Source: Natronohydrobacter sp. (lineage in GTDB: Bacteria > Pseudomonadota > Alphaproteobacteria > Rhodobacterales > Rhodobacteraceae). From it: a DNA stretch of 13,590 nucleotides. The notes under the pieces are model-generated. The model did no database searches. It worked only from the letters and a program-made list of their open reading frames with translations, and was not told where the DNA came from. Within the stretch, counting starts at the first letter, position 1, and each line of letters opens with the position of its first letter. Location of the stretch: contig SKIM01000018.1 in assembly GCA_007116445.1 (NCBI GenBank), positions 1-13,590 on the forward strand, read 5' to 3'. The position numbers and the translations under genes were made by a program. Below are positions 12,976 to 13,590 of the stretch, piece after piece.

Positions 12976-13590
12976 TTACCCGCGCAAGGTGCCACCCGTC
13001 GCTTTGGTCACCTTCGCGATGATCTTGGCGCTGACGGCCTCGATATCCTCATCGGTCAATGTGCGTTCATTGGGCTGCAGGCGCACGGAAATCGCCAGCG
13101 ACTTGCGGTCCGGGCCGAATTGCGCTTCGGCCTTCGCGCCGGTGAATTCGTCAAACACCTGCACGCCTGCGATCAGCGCCTTATCCGCGCCCATTGCGGC
13201 ATTGATCACCGCCAGCGCATCCGTCCGCGCATCCAGAACGAAGGCGAAGTCACGCTCGACCGGCTGCAACGCACTGACTGCAAGCGGGGCGCGCGCGGTC
13301 TTGCGCGACTTGGGCAGGGGCGGGTTTTCCAGCAGCACTGTCAGCGCCATGACTGGCCCTTTCAGATCGAAATGCTTCACCAGCTTGGGGTGCACTTCGC
13401 CAAACAGCGCCAGCGGCAGTTTCGGCCCGAGCGAGATCACGCCCGCGCGGCCCGGATGGAACCAGCCCGGCAGAGTGCGATGGATCTGCGCGCGCGCAGG
13501 CGCACCGATGGCGGCCAGCACGGCTTCCGCATCGGCCTTGGCGTCATAGAGATCCACCATCCGGCGGCTGGTGAACGGGTCACGCGGGGC
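12976..13590 (-). CDS. pheT: Phenylalanyl-tRNA synthetase beta subunit, C-terminal part (partial)
   Basis: Only the last 204 residues are in the window; the frame is open to the right edge. The complete beta subunit is about 800 residues and joins PheS to charge tRNA-Phe. The visible N-terminal part (VDLYDAKADAEAVL, then GWFHPGRAGVI and LFGEVHPKL) is the conserved end of the B5/core region. From about residue 110 the protein is the anticodon-binding FDX-ACB domain (PVERDFAFVLD ... QVFDEFTG ... RKSLAISVRLQ ... TLTDEDIE). It ends in TAA at 12978-12976 and is followed by two hairpins and a strong terminator. pheS is expected further right, outside the window. Confidence 0.95.
   Translation of the reverse strand, partial: APRDPFTSRRMVDLYDAKADAEAVLAAIGAPARAQIHRTLPGWFHPGRAGVISLGPKLPLALFGEVHPKLVKHFDLKGPVMALTVLLENPPLPKSRKTARAPLAVSALQPVERDFAFVLDARTDALAVINAAMGADKALIAGVQVFDEFTGAKAEAQFGPDRKSLAISVRLQPNERTLTDEDIEAVSAKIIAKVTKATGGTLRG

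Noticed and set aside
1..13590. An undescribed defence, mobile or biosynthetic system
   Set aside because: Nearly every gene belongs to a known housekeeping family, and no transposase, integrase, phage, CRISPR or toxin-antitoxin signature was seen.

Overview
The window looks like a chromosomal housekeeping segment from an alphaproteobacterium of the Rhodobacterales/Rhodobacteraceae type. The grounds are high GC, the direct-repeat SOS box GAAC-N7-GAAC in front of lexA, the gene order trpG-trpD-trpC-moaC-moeA-lexA with a YibQ-like protein beside trpG, and intergenic repeats of kinds I associate with this group. I see no phage, transposase, CRISPR array, toxin-antitoxin pair or clear horizontal-transfer signature.

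Left part (1-3059): a GNAT acetyltransferase gene and, after a small repeat, a NYN-nuclease/LOTUS-domain protein gene run rightward. They converge on a tRNA-Leu(UAA) gene and a membrane-anchored divergent polysaccharide deacetylase (YibQ-like) gene that run leftward. The YibQ-like gene is divergent from trpG.

Central part (3060-7904): trpG, trpD and trpC (tryptophan synthesis) are followed almost without gaps by moaC and moeA (molybdenum cofactor synthesis), so these five look like one transcription unit. lexA follows under its own SOS-regulated promoter, whose -35 hexamer overlaps the moeA stop codon. lexA converges on prfC across a 229-base gap that holds a dispersed-type palindromic element.

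Right part (8134-13590): prfC (release factor 3) and a small DksA/TraR-type zinc-finger gene run leftward. A perfect FNR/FixK-type box lies upstream of the zinc-finger gene, between it and the divergent hisF-hisE pair (histidine synthesis). An EamA/DMT-family permease gene runs rightward, and its stop codon overlaps the end of a convergent CoA-binding (YccU-type) gene. The window closes with the 3' part of pheT (leftward), followed by hairpins and a strong rho-independent terminator.

No gene-free stretch exceeds 300 bases; the longest is 7905-8133. The most informative signals are regulatory: the lexA operator and promoter, the FNR-type box in front of the dksA-like/prfC pair, a possible leaderless promoter for prfC, and the degenerate active site of the YibQ-like protein. 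I found no clear undescribed multi-gene system.
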